DNA from: Halichondria panicea
Lineage: Eukaryota; Porifera; Demospongiae; Suberitida; Halichondriidae
Direction of reading: 5' to 3'
DNA: 64,000 bases
Assembly (NCBI RefSeq): GCF_963675165.1
Contig: NC_087383.1
Location: forward strand, 744,001-808,000
The notes beneath the pieces were generated by a model. It saw nothing but the letters and a program-made list of their open reading frames with translations. It did not search any database and had not been told where the DNA came from. Both the position numbers and the translations under genes were made by a program. This document shows, piece by piece, positions 54,569-64,000 of the stretch; position 1 is the first letter of the stretch, and each line of letters opens with the position of its first letter.

Positions 54569-55226
54569 TTAGTTAATGCAATGTGTACACTTGTTTTTGT
54601 GCTAACTTTATAAGCATTGTTATTTTTGTTGCAATGCACATGTGCTGTACTTATAATTATGCTGATTAGTGCGGCTAATTCATGAGACTAGGTGTATGGA
54701 GGGAATCGAGGCTAAGGGCATGCAATTGCGCATGCGCTCTGCATCTGAAGAAGGCGTATGCTATGAATAATGAATTCCTAAAGGTAGGAGGGGCTGGTAG
54801 CTTTAGCACATGATAATATTTTAATTAATTCTGAAAAGAATAAGCAAAGAGAGGTGAGTTAGTAGCTATAGACTTGCATTGCAATAAATATATGCCTAGA
54901 ATTATCACTACTAATACTAGCCTCGATTCCAGGCCGCTCTTCTTAATTGTTTAGGCCTTGTGAAGGAGGCTATACTAATACTAGGTAGACTCTCACAGTC
55001 ACACACTTGTTACCTGCCAAAGTTAGCAAGCAATTTGAAGCTGATTGCAATCATTATTTTAGCTCTGGCTAAGTAACAGTACACAAGTTGCTTGCATATT
55101 AATTAAAAGGCTATCCACTGCACTGAATGTGTATGCTTATCAGTGGCCAGCTGCCTCCCTAGTCTGGCCACGCCCTCCCATACTTCGTATATGGTCGGGT
55201 GAACTTGCAATGAACAGTTCGTGCAG
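54569..55226. other. Intergenic region
   Basis: No gene. At about 54922-54972 is a diverged member of the TAGCCTCG.TTCCAGGCC inverted-repeat family (left TAGCCTCGATTCCAGGCC, right GGCCTTGTGAAGGAGGCTA). Confidence 0.5.
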
Positions 55227-55251
55227 ACACCCCAAGATTTTCTTGGGGTGT
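55227..55251. repeat. Perfect 11-bp hairpin
   Basis: ACACCCCAAGA, TTT loop, TCTTGGGGTGT: an uninterrupted palindrome about 110 bases before the zinc-ribbon relic. Confidence 0.8.
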
Positions 55252-55338
55252 GAAACCGCTTGTCAAGTGCCTTGTGGGCCGTTGTGGCCTGTTGTGTAAA
55301 CTGTTACGTAAGCTATTGCATCACGAAAAAGTAGCTAG

Positions 55339-55640
55339 ATATGGGCCTCTACTGCTGTTTGTGTGCGAATGAGTCTCTGGACAACCGAAGGCGAAAGAAG
55401 CTCAATGGTCATAGCTGTTCTGAAGCAAGAGAAGTACTTGTGCAGCTCCTTCCAGTACCTCTGCATTGCATCCCTGAAACTAGTGCTAGTGACAGTATAT
55501 TGTGTCACCAGTGCTAGAAACAACTGAAGAATGTCCATGCTCAACAATAAAAGCTATGCAAGGTAAAGAAGGAAGCAACAGAGCTAATAAATGGTCTGCT
55601 TTCAAGACATGCAGAAGATAACTTAACCACCACCGCCAAA
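55339..55640 (+). pseudogene. Relic of a Cys-motif (zinc-ribbon-like) N-terminal domain
   Basis: Plus strand reads GLYCCLCANESLDNRRRKKL, then a SCSEAREVLVQLLPV stretch and SILCHQC before an in-frame stop, with a basic stretch continuing behind it (KQLKNVH). Paired CxxC motifs about 50 residues apart suggest a zinc-binding DNA-associated domain of the kind common in multi-copy invertebrate genes. No downstream catalytic domain was found. Identity is tentative. Confidence 0.35.
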
Positions 55641-55754
55641 AAGAAGTAGAGTTATGCAGGAACCCCCCACACCACCCATTCCATTATCTGTTTCAGTACC
55701 AACCATTCCACCAGTGTCAGCAGCAACCATTCCACCGGTGTACGTGTCAGCAGC

Positions 55755-56480
55755 AACCATTAAAATAAGAACCATAAGAAATATTGTCTCGGAAAGGAGG
55801 GGAGGCAATTAAAGTAGGATCGTCTATACATAACCTTCTACTGACAATGTAAAATGTTTCTGTTGTAGAGGTAGCAGTAAGTGCGTGAACACCGACATTG
55901 TCTGGAATGAGGCTCCTTAAATCTCCAATCTCGCGACTCGAAAATCATCTCCCCAGGTTTTAACACAATGGGCTTCATCAACTACTACTGCAACGAGATT
56001 CTTTATATACGGTGGTGACAGAAGCATATTTCGAAAAATACCCTTCGCTAATATGCTCTCTGGGGAGATGAACACCAACTGAGCTTCTCCTTTCAGTACT
56101 CTGTTAATAGCACTACGGTCTGTCTGAGCTTCTCCAACGTATTCCACTGTCAATCCTCCAGCTGCATACTTTTTTTGTTGATCCATCATCAGCGAAGTGA
56201 GGGGACTAATACAAAGTACAATGCTTCCAGATGTTCCTGCAAAACAGAAAAAGGCGTATATATAGGTACACTCATACAGCAATTTTAGTTCACCTTTCAA
56301 TTGGTCAAAGGCCATAGGTAATGCAGCAAAGATTACTGACTTTCCATAGCCGGTTGGCAGTGACACAAATGTGTCCTTCCTCCAATGATTGAATACATTG
56401 CTTTCATTTGCTCTGGCTTTAAATAATGGATCCCAATTGCTCTAGCACTCTCAATTATCACGTCTTGCATCTTCATGTGT
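55755..56480 (-). pseudogene. RecQ-family helicase relic
   Basis: Minus strand carries, in order, a Q-motif-like HYLKPEQMKAM, Walker A LPTGYGKS, ISPLTSLMMDQQ, FISPESIL, the DEAH box VVDEAHCVKTWGDDFR, motif III ALTATSTT and PPFRDNISY (motif-IV-like). An intron of about 63 bp with GT/AG ends is retained at about 56227-56294. At least two frameshifts separate Q-motif from Walker A and DEAH box from motif III, and the C-terminal half is absent. The retained intron argues against an mRNA-derived retrocopy. Probably a decayed segmental copy of a multi-copy RecQ-like gene. Confidence 0.8.
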
Positions 56481-57132
56481 CTTTCCATAGTCTTGCACTA
56501 TAATTATCTTGAAAGTCATAAACTAAATGTTCCACACTGATTTTTGGCCACACCTGTACCCATTCAGTGATTGCATGAATTTCACCACACAGTGGGTAAC
56601 ACCCACCACTACATGCACCTACACTATTTGGTTAACACCCAATTATCACTACTAGGTTATCTAACCGCGGCACTTAGGGCCTGACACGAGTGGTGATAGT
56701 GAAGTTCACCAGACTCTTGCAAAGAGGCTGGAAATCGAGACTACTGCCTCCCTGTGTGCCTGTAGCACTAGCAGTACCTAACCCCACCCTCTATTCTGAG
56801 TCATTCCATTCAGCATAATTATTGCAGCTCAATAGATAATTACCGAGTTTTATCCGGTATGAATTCACGGGTTCATATAAGGCAATAGACTTGCATTGTG
56901 TCTCACTAGCTACTAAACTGTGGCTTCAGTTTGCTAAGTGCATGATTTGTAATGTGTCGGGTGTTTATTACATAATTTTAATTGTATCCTTTCATTATAA
57001 ATTTTGTGACCACATATAGTACTACTATTGTACTGCATTGTCATCTGTATAAGCTGTGCTTGATAATAGCACACCAGCCACGAGACAGTATTAAGTCAAC
57101 TCCATTCTCTTCCATGCAGAGATTGCGAAATA
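56481..57132. other. Intergenic region upstream of paralogue 3
   Basis: About 650 bp without a gene. CACCACT/GTGGGTAACACCCA-type words recur near 56580-56640. The remainder is AT-rich promoter-proximal DNA. Confidence 0.5.
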
Positions 57133-60100
57133 ATGCAGTCTTCAATACTGTTTTCGATGCTGGTCATATTCGCTATCGCTGCTTTATTCAACGGTGCATC
57201 AAGTCTCATCACTGTCAAACCATCTAACTGTACAAGCGGCCCAACTGACCTCGACATTGCCTTGGGACGTATAAACTATGGAACGGACCAAACAATTCAG
57301 TTAATGCCGGGAAAACATTGTATTAACAGTTTCAACACCACTTTGGAAGGGCTTAGCAACGTGACGCTTGAGGGCATTAGCGACGCTATTATCCAATGTG
57401 CAGCTGGTAGGGGACTGGCCGTGTTCAACGCTACTGACCTGACAATTAGGAACTTAACATTTGACGGATGTGGTGCCGGAAACGATGCGATAAACGATGT
57501 CATAGATAAGCTTAAAAGCATCACATACTTCTTTTACAACATATCGACAGAGAGTGTGAACAATATCACACTACTTTGTGGTCACTGTGAAAATTTCAGA
57601 CTATCAGGTGTTACGATTATGAATACTTTGGGGCTGGGTTTTCTCGGAGTTAATGTGATTGGAGAGTCCATTTTGGAAGACAATGTCTTTTTCAATAATG
57701 TTCCGACTGGTTGTTTTTATCTGAGCTTCAATCTAACGGGGGGTGAACGAATTGGAGGTGGTGCTCTGCTGATCTATGCTGATTACATTGAATCAAATTA
57801 CTCTCTGGAAGACATGTTTAAACTAAGTGTTTCCGATTCGAAGTTTCTAAACAATTCTTATTGTAGTGCTTTGTACACTAATCAATACTTGTCAGATTAT
57901 GTTAACAATGATATCCAGACCTACTTTCTAAATGGTGGTGGTGGATTGTCTCTGAAACTTACTCAGTTCAGCTTTCGAGTTAATTTCACCGTTACTGACA
58001 GTGTCTTCAGGAACAACACGGCCAGGGGAGGGGCCGGATCCAGCGTTCAAATATACACGGGGGTGTACAACTCGAGCATTGTATTTTCAGATTGTGATTT
58101 CTCGAACAACGGACTCGCTGGTGAAATAGTCGAAGAATACACATTTGTAACTTCTAGTGCCGGCTTAGAAATTGTCTCTGACACGTTCCATCCAAGAATC
58201 CGTGAAGCCGAATGTATCACTAGCGATAATGCTGCACCGTCATCAGTTTTAGTTAAGAACTCTGATTTCAAATATAATCGAGCTTTTTCGGCAGCTGGTG
58301 CGGGAATATTTTCGTTCTATTCTCCCGGGCAACGACGTCAATTTCCTCATATTGTCGAATTCGTCTCCTGTCGATTCATTGGGAACTATGCATTTTCTGC
58401 GAGTGCACTATTTATTCAGGAATGGAAGTACATAGCTGCTCAACCAGGTCTCAATGTTGTGCTAAGAGATGTGAAAATGTCTGACAATGTAAACTTTAAG
58501 TTTCGAGAGGTATCCTCGCAATCGAGCAAGTCAGGAGTCGTGCATGTTTTGGCTACTAATATGACAATGCTAGGCAATAATGTTATCAGGAACAATATGG
58601 GAAGTTCTGGTGTGTATTTGGAGAAATCTATCTTCCATATCGACGGAAGTGTCTCGTTTATTAACAATTCTGCTTCACTTGGCGGAGGTGTGCGATTTGA
58701 ATATCAATCTCTTTTGATACTTAGCAACAATTCGAATTTGAATTTTATTTCAAACAAAGTGAGTGTATATGGTGGTGCAATATACTCGGACAACGTGCCT
58801 GGTGCCGATGGATTTCGTGTAATAGATTGCCCGATATATTTCGGTGAACTGTCTCTATTGTGTTTTCAAGATATTTCGCAGGAATGTTCGGATGTAACAA
58901 AGTTAAATGTTTCTATACTCTTCGAAGACAACACTGCTCAACAGGGGGACATGGTATACGGTACGACACTCGATACTTGCCCCTGGGCAAACGTATTTAA
59001 AGATGATGTTGACAAGAATATTTTCGAAGTGCTCTATATGCGACAAGAACAAGGATTATCGTCACCGATGCATTTTGACACTGCACCCAACAATTCTCGT
59101 GTGGTTTCTACCTCTCCTGCAGTCCTGGTGATTGAGCAGGCGACCAATCAGAGTGGTTCTATACCTGTCGTTCCTGGACGTACTATACATTTGCACACAT
59201 CAGCACTTGATCAATTTAATCGACCCGCTTACTCTGTTATAACTTCTCTGATTTATAGAAATGGAGTCATTGATTATAGGAACCATACTTCTATTGGTTC
59301 TTCCAACTATTGGCTTCTCGAAGGTAACAGCAACTCCACAACTTTGAACGTACCAGTGAGAGTAGTCGGCACTCCCAATGCCTCAGATTTCGATTTGATA
59401 CTCGTAGGAGTGGGCTCCTATGCTCAAGACAGTGTGCGAATCCACATCACTGAGTGTCCGCCCGGCTTTGTTTTTGAAAGCGGGATAGCATCGTGTGTCT
59501 GTGACGAGAGATTGCTTAATTCAAATCCACCAATCAGATGTAACGATGATGACACTCTCTCCGTTCCTTTAGACACGTGGGTGGGTTTCCAAGACAACGA
59601 AAATACTACACTGGTGATATCGCTATGTCATTTTGACTACTGTAAGAGAGGTGCCAAAAACGTATCTTTGATCGACGTTGATGCCCAATGTAGTGATGGC
59701 TTTGAGAGATCTGGTTTTGGCTGTGGAGGCTGCAAAGAAGGCTATGGTTTGACCCTCGGTGAGAACAAGTGTAAACGGTGCTCGAATTTCAACATTTTTA
59801 GTATCATTGGTTTTGCTGGTGTTGGTGTTGGTCTTATTTCCATCTTGGTATCTCTACGACTGTCAATTTCCAACGGTTACCTGAATGGAATAATGTTTTA
59901 CGCTAGTGTCATCACCTTGTTCAACCCTGTTCTATCAGCACAATCATATATTCTAAAAAACCTCCTGACGCTATTTTCGTGGCTAAATTTGAACATTGGA
60001 TTTGAGCTTTGTTTTTACGCAAACATGACTGCCTTTCAACAGTCGGTACTTGCGTTTATCTTCCCTGTGTATCTGTATGTTTTGATGGGACTGATTATTT

Positions 60101-61164
60101 TGGTGTCCCGGTGCTCACAGAAATTTTCTCAGTGGTTCAACAAAGATGGTTATTCGGCTACTAAACTTTTTGCTACTCTTTTTGTGATGACATACACGAG
60201 TATTATGAGCAACTGCATTCATATATTGGGTTACAATACCGTCACAATTCTGAATACAAATACAACAACAACAATAACGCAGACGGTTTGGAAGACTGAT
60301 CCAACTCAATTCTACTTTGAAGGCTACCACATCCCACTGTGCTTACTGGCAATTGTCATTCTGGCAGTGTATGTTATACCGGCCCCGCTTATCCTGTTGG
60401 TTCCAAGTTTAGTACTGCGTGTGCCTATCCTCAAGAACTATAAGCCGCTGTACGATGCATTCTGGGCTCCATTTAAACCAAATTTTCGATTCTGGATCGG
60501 CTTGCGACTACTCCTGAGAATTTTCCCTTTCATATTTGCTAACTTTATTCGTAATCCCACTAGTGTCCTAACTCTAATCACATTTCTCCTCACAATGTGT
60601 TTTGCCCAGTCTATCCTACAGCCGTACGAGGGAAGGTTGAGAAACACGTCTGACCTATTTCTTCTTTTCGACTTAGTACTGGTATTGGTTGGATACCTAC
60701 ATTTTTACGCTTTCGATTTCAATAGCCGGGAAGTGAGCGCTAGTTTCCAGTCCACCCTTGAAAAATGGGAGACAAGCTATTATGCCTTCAGTATCTCCAT
60801 TGTTTATATTCTACTGCTCATTTTCGTAATTGTAAGGATTGTTGTTCGATTCCCAATTCTAAAATTCTATGTCTGGAAGCTTCTCACTGCAATTATTTTT
60901 TGTAAGTCACTAGCAAAATGGTTGCCCGCTGAACCCAAGATAGAGCGGTTATCAAAGAAGGGAAAGAAATCATACGGTTCCACGACTAAGGAGTCAATTA
61001 ATGGTGACGGAGCTGTTGAGCGCTCGAGCAATCAGCTGGAGTACAGTTTCAGTACTGATAACGTTCCGGATAAGAAGAAAACTGTTGCAACATTCTCTGA
61101 ATTGAGGGAACCATTGTTGGACTCCTTTGGAACTGCTGATGTAGAAGTGAGACATACACACTGA
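57133..61164 (+). CDS. Beta-helix / multi-TM receptor-like protein, paralogue 3
   Basis: A 1,343-aa intronless paralogue, the most diverged of the trio. Signal peptide MQSSILFSMLVIFAIAALFNG. The long beta-helix has clear FxxN/GG repeats (FRNNTARGGAG, FKYNRAFSAAGAGIF, FINNSASLGGGVRF, FISNKVSVYGGAIY). Cys module FGCGGCKEGYGLTLGENKCKRC; membrane part from about residue 883 with YLNGIMFYASVITLF, LFATLFVMTYTSIMSNC and YKPLYDAFWAPFKPNFRFW. The cytoplasmic tail is basic then ends LREPLLDSFGTADVEVRHTH; it lacks the THSE motif of the other two. It is separated from them by 2.5 kb holding two relics. Confidence 0.86.
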   Translation: MQSSILFSMLVIFAIAALFNGASSLITVKPSNCTSGPTDLDIALGRINYGTDQTIQLMPGKHCINSFNTTLEGLSNVTLEGISDAIIQCAAGRGLAVFNATDLTIRNLTFDGCGAGNDAINDVIDKLKSITYFFYNISTESVNNITLLCGHCENFRLSGVTIMNTLGLGFLGVNVIGESILEDNVFFNNVPTGCFYLSFNLTGGERIGGGALLIYADYIESNYSLEDMFKLSVSDSKFLNNSYCSALYTNQYLSDYVNNDIQTYFLNGGGGLSLKLTQFSFRVNFTVTDSVFRNNTARGGAGSSVQIYTGVYNSSIVFSDCDFSNNGLAGEIVEEYTFVTSSAGLEIVSDTFHPRIREAECITSDNAAPSSVLVKNSDFKYNRAFSAAGAGIFSFYSPGQRRQFPHIVEFVSCRFIGNYAFSASALFIQEWKYIAAQPGLNVVLRDVKMSDNVNFKFREVSSQSSKSGVVHVLATNMTMLGNNVIRNNMGSSGVYLEKSIFHIDGSVSFINNSASLGGGVRFEYQSLLILSNNSNLNFISNKVSVYGGAIYSDNVPGADGFRVIDCPIYFGELSLLCFQDISQECSDVTKLNVSILFEDNTAQQGDMVYGTTLDTCPWANVFKDDVDKNIFEVLYMRQEQGLSSPMHFDTAPNNSRVVSTSPAVLVIEQATNQSGSIPVVPGRTIHLHTSALDQFNRPAYSVITSLIYRNGVIDYRNHTSIGSSNYWLLEGNSNSTTLNVPVRVVGTPNASDFDLILVGVGSYAQDSVRIHITECPPGFVFESGIASCVCDERLLNSNPPIRCNDDDTLSVPLDTWVGFQDNENTTLVISLCHFDYCKRGAKNVSLIDVDAQCSDGFERSGFGCGGCKEGYGLTLGENKCKRCSNFNIFSIIGFAGVGVGLISILVSLRLSISNGYLNGIMFYASVITLFNPVLSAQSYILKNLLTLFSWLNLNIGFELCFYANMTAFQQSVLAFIFPVYLYVLMGLIILVSRCSQKFSQWFNKDGYSATKLFATLFVMTYTSIMSNCIHILGYNTVTILNTNTTTTITQTVWKTDPTQFYFEGYHIPLCLLAIVILAVYVIPAPLILLVPSLVLRVPILKNYKPLYDAFWAPFKPNFRFWIGLRLLLRIFPFIFANFIRNPTSVLTLITFLLTMCFAQSILQPYEGRLRNTSDLFLLFDLVLVLVGYLHFYAFDFNSREVSASFQSTLEKWETSYYAFSISIVYILLLIFVIVRIVVRFPILKFYVWKLLTAIIFCKSLAKWLPAEPKIERLSKKGKKSYGSTTKESINGDGAVERSSNQLEYSFSTDNVPDKKKTVATFSELREPLLDSFGTADVEVRHTH

Positions 61165-61562
61165 CAGCTGACGTTGTTATAACTTTTTTTGCTGCATTTT
61201 AGTGTAACTAGCTATTATAATTGTTTTTGTACTATATATACTGCTGCGTATTTCTTTGAGGTTTTATGAAACAAATCACAACATGCATGACATTATGTTT
61301 GCATGGCTGTATACAATGTTTGAAGCTATGGCTATAATATATACACTGGTCACTGTCTAGCAGAGAGTTCATTTTAGAGGTAGAGTAGGGAACTTTATTG
61401 CGCATGCGCACAGAAATTTATGTCAGCAGTACAGTGACTTCGCACCTCTTATATACAGAGCTGGCAAGTTGGACTATACTAGCTAGCTGTTAGTTCAGTC
61501 GTTAAATCAGACTGCATGGATTTGTCCAATACATGTAGGTCTCTTTTCAGATCTCCTTGACA
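61165..61562. other. Intergenic region
   Basis: About 400 bp between the beta-helix gene and the coiled-coil gene. A GCGCATGCGC palindrome lies at 61400-61409. No gene. Confidence 0.5.
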
Positions 61563-64000
61563 ATGTCAAGTAGTCTGCAGCTCCCCAGTGAGGACAATTT
61601 AGCAAGTGTCTGCAGCGAGCCTCTCCTAGACCACCCCCCTTCCTCCTATCAGCAATCTCCGAGGAGTAGGTCTGCAGGGCCTGGGGCTACCAGGAATCAT
61701 GAGAAGAAGAACAAGTCAGACAATATTATATATCCATTGGAAGAACAGGCCAATCAGTTGGAACAGCCGTCAGGTTGGTAGTCATGATATGTATAGCAAC
61801 AATATTATTGATAAGAGAATAATTATTTTCCCACAACGCCAACACCTGCTGTTTTGTATCGAGTCATCCATGATGTATATTTTCCGGTTACTGTTGATAA
61901 TTTATTTGCAACCATTTACCACTCTGTTACAATTGACTGCATTCTGCTAATAACACAGATGCTTGGATGCAAGATGAGAAGGAGCGCTCATCCTCTTTGA
62001 CAGCTGACCTGAGCCGTAGTCACCCAGACCTCCGGACAATCCCCCTCATCCTAACTCCCCTGCCCGATACACGCCCACGCACAGCTGCATCCGTACTCAA
62101 CACGAGGAGGAACAAGGTAGCACCTGCTGCCCCCGCTGGTACCTTTCACGAGCTGAGAAGTCTATCACCGGCACCAGGTAGAACATTTACATGCATGTAC
62201 ATTGTTTCGATCCTATGTAAAATTGTTGGATTTTTCAGATTTCTGGGTCACTGGAAGTGGCACATCAGCTTCCCAATCCCCAAGCCACACCTCTTTTACC
62301 ACCCCCTCCTCGGCAAGATGGAGATGCAATCGAGTGTACCCGTCCATCAGTGCGACAGAGGTGACCTCTTCAGATCTGAGAGCAGCTGCTGGAGAGATTA
62401 GTGGAGATGATAGTGTGTTTGTGGAGGAGGCTACTGGGGAAGCAGTGATGAGCAAACAGGTGCACTCCGTATGTATGTGTATTGGTATGTAGTTAAGGGT
62501 AGCCTGTTAAAGTTACGTCTGTTTGCCAGGGAATATTGAATTATGCTTTTCTCACATGCAGCTGTCTCCTCGTCAGTCACTAGGTGATGGTGCTGACTCT
62601 CTTATTCAAAGTAAGACTTGGTTCACATAATTATTAGACATTGTTTTCATTCAGATGTTTTCTCCGTTCCAAAAGCCTCTTCCTCTGATTCCGATTCCAG
62701 CCACGTCCACGTTCCGTACATCCCATTCCACTGTGCACAGGAGGCTCTTACAGTGGTGAGTCATCCAACGTACTATAGGTATCCAGCCTCTATATGCCCA
62801 GTGGTTGCTATACTAAAAATTTCTAGCACTAATAAATTGGTGAGTGGTGGATGCAAAAACTGTACTGAGTGATAGCTGGGGGGCCAACCAGTGTGGGCAG
62901 AACTCTGCTCTATGCTAGCAAAAATAATGATATTATTAGCGAATGCAATCAGTATAACTGTCTCAATTAGTTTGTATATGCTCTCTTCGAGTTTTTCCAT
63001 TACAGGTTGTCAACGATATGCAATCGATGAAGTCTCGACATATAGAGATTGTGGAGCAGATTCTGAATGTTTACAACGACATAGAGCAAGAATCAAAGTC
63101 TCAATACAGAGGGTTTGTACTGAGGTTGAAGGAACAACACAGCTCTAAAGTTGGGGCATATAAAGAAGTGGTGAAGGCTCTGCAAGATGAGCTGAACAAT
63201 ATGAGCACTCATTGGGAGGGTACTGTCAAGGTAAACACTTGTTTCCATGGTAATATACCCTTGGCCAGATCTAGACCAGCATGCATGGCTGTAATAAGTT
63301 AAAGAAGGGGCCTCATCAACAAAACACATGCTGCGAAAGGAGATACTGGGGCCCATTATAACCTTATCGAGTCATAATTATAAGCCCATAGCAACACTGC
63401 ATGCATGTGAGCTGTTAGAATCACCAATTTGTACATACATTAATTGGTACGTGATAATGGTTGTGATGTCACAGAGCATCAGTCATCGTAACCGAGAGTT
63501 ACTAGAAGAGAACACGGTCCTGTACCAAAAGGTCAAAGATGTGCTTGAGAAGACACAAGAAGAGAAGGTGTGAGAAAATCATTGTTATTAATTCGTATAA
63601 TATACTAAATGGTACAGGAGAAGACAGCTGTGTACTTTACGAAGCGGCTGGACAAGGAAAAAGCAAAGCACAACAAACGTATTGCTAGCTTTACCTCTAA
63701 CATAAATTCTATAATCGGAGCTATATACGTACTAAAATGTTGGTGCATTAAATGACGTAACGTTCGCACTGTTCAGCTTTTGTACTATAGATCACCACCC
63801 TCCCCTGCAGTGATGATTAGGGCTCGGGAGACTATGGTCCAGTTCCACCACAAGGCCAAGAAGAAACTGACCCTGTTGGAGGAGGACTCACAGACACACA
63901 TGTCCAGGGAGAGGGCCACCCATTCGCAAGAACTGCAGACTCTAGAGAGAGAGTTGGAGCAGAGTAGAAGACAGCTGGCTGAGTTGACGACGAATTGTGA
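61563..64000 (+). CDS. Coiled-coil protein, 5' part, cut by window edge
   Basis: Nine exons read with consistent phases: 61563-61773, 61959-62177, 62239-62459, 62562-62610, 62655-62755, 63006-63230, 63475-63567, 63618-63678 and 63811 to the edge. The N-terminal half is Ser/Pro-rich and probably disordered (LASVCSEPLLDHPPSS, SLTADLSRSHPDLRTIP). From about residue 268 onward it is predicted coiled coil (IVEQILNVYNDIEQESKSQY, NRELLEENTVLYQKVKDVL, ELQTLERELEQSRRQLAEL). No signal peptide or membrane segment. The acidic-dileucine-like SEPLLDHPP near residue 20 resembles the REPLL tails of the neighbouring genes, possibly by chance. I do not recognise the family; a structural or scaffold role is the most that can be said. 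Confidence 0.8.

Noticed and set aside
55227-55251. Histone mRNA 3' stem-loop
   Set aside because: The sequence does not match the histone stem-loop consensus and no histone gene is nearby.

Overview
The window is eukaryotic and almost certainly animal. It carries a long intron-rich UNC13 gene with the C2A-C1-C2B-MUN-C2C architecture, a DEG/ENaC channel cluster, an Amnionless-like receptor and a nuclear tRNA-Trp. The short introns, AT-rich intergenic DNA, abundant MITE-like elements and a lineage-type family of intronless beta-helix/multi-TM proteins fit a demosponge best. Another early-branching marine invertebrate cannot be excluded from sequence alone.

Layout. (1) Positions 1-17.4 kb hold a tandem array. 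A 4,871-bp unit is repeated three times almost perfectly, followed by a shorter, older fourth unit. Each unit has one intact, apparently intronless DEG/ENaC channel gene (475 aa) and a decayed second channel gene. The decayed gene carries a hAT-like MITE in its first codons and has its promoter segment flipped. (2) At 18.0-22.1 kb are two further paralogues, one intact (486 aa) and one pseudogene whose 3' end runs into a 24-bp satellite. (3) From 38.26 down to 22.76 kb, on the minus strand, is a 40-exon UNC13 gene. I could assemble it with consistent splice phases to 1,621 codons. A tRNA-Trp gene lies nested in one of its introns. (4) From 38.5 to 42.7 kb, divergent from UNC13 across about 245 bp, is a 15-exon folylpolyglutamate synthase. 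(5) At 43.0-45.5 kb is an 8-exon Amnionless-like type I membrane receptor with an FxNPxY endocytic motif. (6) At 46.6-61.2 kb are three large intronless paralogues. Each has a signal peptide, a right-handed beta-helix with FxxN/GG[AV][IL] repeats, a Cys-rich juxtamembrane module, about nine membrane segments and a cytoplasmic tail with a conserved RE(P/S)LL motif. Between the second and third lie relics of a zinc-ribbon-like gene and a RecQ-family helicase. (7) From 61.56 kb to the right edge is the 5' part of a multi-exon coiled-coil protein.

How it fits together. The region mixes conserved single-copy housekeeping and secretory genes (UNC13, FPGS, AMN-like; all intron-rich) with two locally expanding, intronless membrane-protein families (channels on the left, beta-helix receptors on the right). 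The fast-changing blocks hold most of the unusual structure: array homogenisation, promoter inversion, MITE insertion and pseudogene decay. Exon-intron models were built by eye from reading frame, GT/AG sites and remembered family sequences. No alignment or database search was run.
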